Shown here: positions 4,086 to 5,386 of the stretch, in pieces
Layout of the letters: each line of letters starts with the position of its first letter
How positions within the stretch are numbered: position 1 is the stretch's first letter
DNA from: Methanobacteriota archaeon
Lineage (GTDB): Archaea; Thermoplasmatota; Poseidoniia; Poseidoniales; Thalassarchaeaceae
Direction of reading: 5' to 3'
NCBI GenBank assembly: GCA_002714745.1
Contig: PAYF01000021.1
Span: 10,998-16,383, forward strand
DNA: 5,386 nt
Position numbers and translations under genes: made by a program
The notes under the pieces: generated by a model
What the model was told of the DNA's origin: nothing
The model's input: the letters and a program-made list of their open reading frames with translations, nothing else
The model's database searches: none

Positions 4086-5386
4086 ATGGAACCGGGACAA
4101 CGGAGTTACCTGTTGCCCCTGATTACATTGTCAATACTGTATCTGTTCGGAATGCCACTGTGGGCCCTGACAGCAGTCACATTATGGTATCTAGCCCTGC
4201 TATGGCTGGAAGATGTAGGGAAGCTCGATCAGTACGAGGTTTCGAGAGTGCTCGGAGTGGTTCTGATGGTCAGAACCAAGCAAGGACAGGGAGTTCTTGA
4301 GAGAGTCTCTAGGAATCGAGTATTTTGGAGAGGTTTTGGTGAGTTCTCAATTTGGCTGTGCCTACTAATCATGGTCGGTGTGGTTGCTCTGCTATTTGCC
4401 TCGGCCATAACCACTGCCATGTCTCCTCCTGAGGAATATCTGCCAGCCAGTGATCTCCTACTGATTCCTGGTGTGACTAGTTTCGTTCCATTCTGGTGGC
4501 CGGTCCTGGCCCTGATCTTCGCCCTCGTCATTCACGAGTATAGCCACGGCATCCAAGCTAGGGCGCATGGAATGCGCGTACGCAGTTTCGGGCTGCTATT
4601 GGCCGGACCCATTCCTATTGGGGCCTTTGCCGAACCGCAGCATCATGAGATGGTCAGAGCCCCATTGAGAGAAAGGATGCGCCTGTATGCTGCTGGCCCT
4701 TCGATTAACATCATCGCGACATATCTGGCTCTGTTGCTTCTCTCGGCTGCGGCAACCGGCCTGGTTGCAAGTTCTCCAGGTGTGTACGCCTCTGGAATCA
4801 TTTCCGATGAGGGTGCAGAGGAAGGAGGTCTGCTTCCATACGAGATAATCACTCATATCGATGAAGTGCCCATTTCTGGATACTCTGACTTCTCGGATGA
4901 GATGTCAACACTGTCTGCTGGCGACTCAGCAGTATTTTCTGTGCTCTCACATCCAGACTCACAAGGAGAGAGGGTTCAGAGAGAAGTTGGAGTCACTCTG
5001 GGAGATCGCTACGATTACTACATCGGCTCGTGTGAAGGAGATTCTGCATGCATAGAAGAAACCCAGATGCTTTTGACAGAATTAGGGATACAACAGGGTG
5101 ATGCGTTCCTCGGAGTGAGTGGGCTACGCTCGGCCTCGACCACTGTTGACATGTATTCCAGTATCGTATCGTCTGACCGGGGGTTGTTAGAGAACACACT
5201 CATCACCGGTCTGGCCCCTCTAGGGATGATTGGGGTCCCAATTGCCTACGATGGTCAGACAATGTTGCTCGAAGAGAGGGGGATGCTAGAGGCAGGAGAT
5301 GGTGCCATCGCTTCTGCTCTGGGGACTGAGGGTATGCTGATGCTGTTTGATTTCCTATTCTGGATGGTCTGGATCAACTTCCTACT
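4086..5386 (+). CDS. Site-2-type membrane metalloprotease, peptidase family M50 (3' truncated)
   Basis: This is an intramembrane zinc protease of the S2P family, which cuts membrane-bound substrates such as anchored regulators. The visible part is 433 residues and the frame runs off the window. Hydrophobic segments lie at about 9-41, 89-111, 135-154, 168-182 and 205-227, with another starting near 417. The zinc and catalytic motif HEYSHG is at 150-155 (His150, Glu151, His154), inside the third segment. GPIPIGAFAEP (174-184) and AAGPSIN (202-208) are conserved M50 blocks. Residues about 232-306 look like a PDZ domain (EGGLLPYEIITHIDEVPISG at 246-265), followed by a loop with Cys316 and Cys322 that could form a disulfide. 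The last zinc ligand, an Asp in the NxxPxxPLDG motif, is expected soon after the final visible FWMVWINFL, just past the window end. The start is set by an upstream in-frame stop at 4080. The substrate is unknown. Confidence 0.93.
   Translation, partial: MEPGQRSYLLPLITLSILYLFGMPLWALTAVTLWYLALLWLEDVGKLDQYEVSRVLGVVLMVRTKQGQGVLERVSRNRVFWRGFGEFSIWLCLLIMVGVVALLFASAITTAMSPPEEYLPASDLLLIPGVTSFVPFWWPVLALIFALVIHEYSHGIQARAHGMRVRSFGLLLAGPIPIGAFAEPQHHEMVRAPLRERMRLYAAGPSINIIATYLALLLLSAAATGLVASSPGVYASGIISDEGAEEGGLLPYEIITHIDEVPISGYSDFSDEMSTLSAGDSAVFSVLSHPDSQGERVQREVGVTLGDRYDYYIGSCEGDSACIEETQMLLTELGIQQGDAFLGVSGLRSASTTVDMYSSIVSSDRGLLENTLITGLAPLGMIGVPIAYDGQTMLLEERGMLEAGDGAIASALGTEGMLMLFDFLFWMVWINFL

Noticed and set aside
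3879..4100. Minus-strand 73-aa open frame overlapping the small coiled-coil ORF and the protease start
   Set aside because: It competes with the 3805-4005 frame, which has a far more protein-like pattern, and it would run into the protease coding region.
4229..5206. Several 60-100 aa open frames, mostly minus strand, within the protease gene
   Set aside because: The continuous M50 frame with HEYSHG and a PDZ-like domain explains this stretch; the others are antisense or out of frame.
1..5386. CRISPR array, tRNA, rRNA, insertion sequence or attachment site
   Set aside because: I saw no regularly spaced direct repeats, no cloverleaf or rRNA-like sequence, no transposase-like protein and no terminal repeats of an element.

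Overview
The window looks like a chromosomal segment of an aerobic euryarchaeon. The best fit is the marine Poseidoniales (Marine Group II) or a close relative within the Thermoplasmatota. This is inferred from a combination of genes: an MC1-type archaeal chromatin protein, an archaeal Hjc-type Holliday junction resolvase, a stand-alone Lrp/AsnC ligand-binding (RAM) domain protein, an archaeal-style site-2 protease, and an aerobic-type succinate dehydrogenase. Base composition is roughly balanced. The proteins are not extremely acidic, which argues against haloarchaea, the other large aerobic group carrying MC1. The taxon is an inference; no rRNA or tRNA gene is present to fix it.

Layout. Bases 1-1796 (+) hold the 3' part of sdhA and all of sdhB, joined by an ATGA overlap, and form the tail of a succinate dehydrogenase operon. 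The membrane-anchor genes are not downstream, so they should lie before the window. Converging on sdhB is a minus-strand pair of small genes: the MC1 chromatin protein (1850-2113) and the RAM-domain protein (2224-2457). They are separated by about 110 bases that contain striking palindromes. Diverging from the RAM gene is a plus-strand pair: a macro-domain protein (2560-3201) and an Hjc-like resolvase (3246-3827). A small charged coiled-coil ORF (3805-4005, -) overlaps the end of hjc. Diverging from it is an M50 membrane metalloprotease (4086 to the window end, +), cut off before its last zinc-ligand motif.

How the parts relate. SdhAB are the catalytic dimer of complex II, linking the TCA cycle to the quinone pool. 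MC1, the macro protein and Hjc all concern DNA or ADP-ribose biology. Macro and hjc are close enough to be co-transcribed, but a shared pathway is only a guess. The most unusual non-coding signal is that both convergent gene junctions carry a perfect 9-bp inverted repeat whose loop contains the stop codon of the minus-strand gene. Apart from this and the palindromes upstream of MC1, the region reads as ordinary core genome. I see no CRISPR, mobile element, tRNA or rRNA, and no clearly new defence or biosynthetic system.
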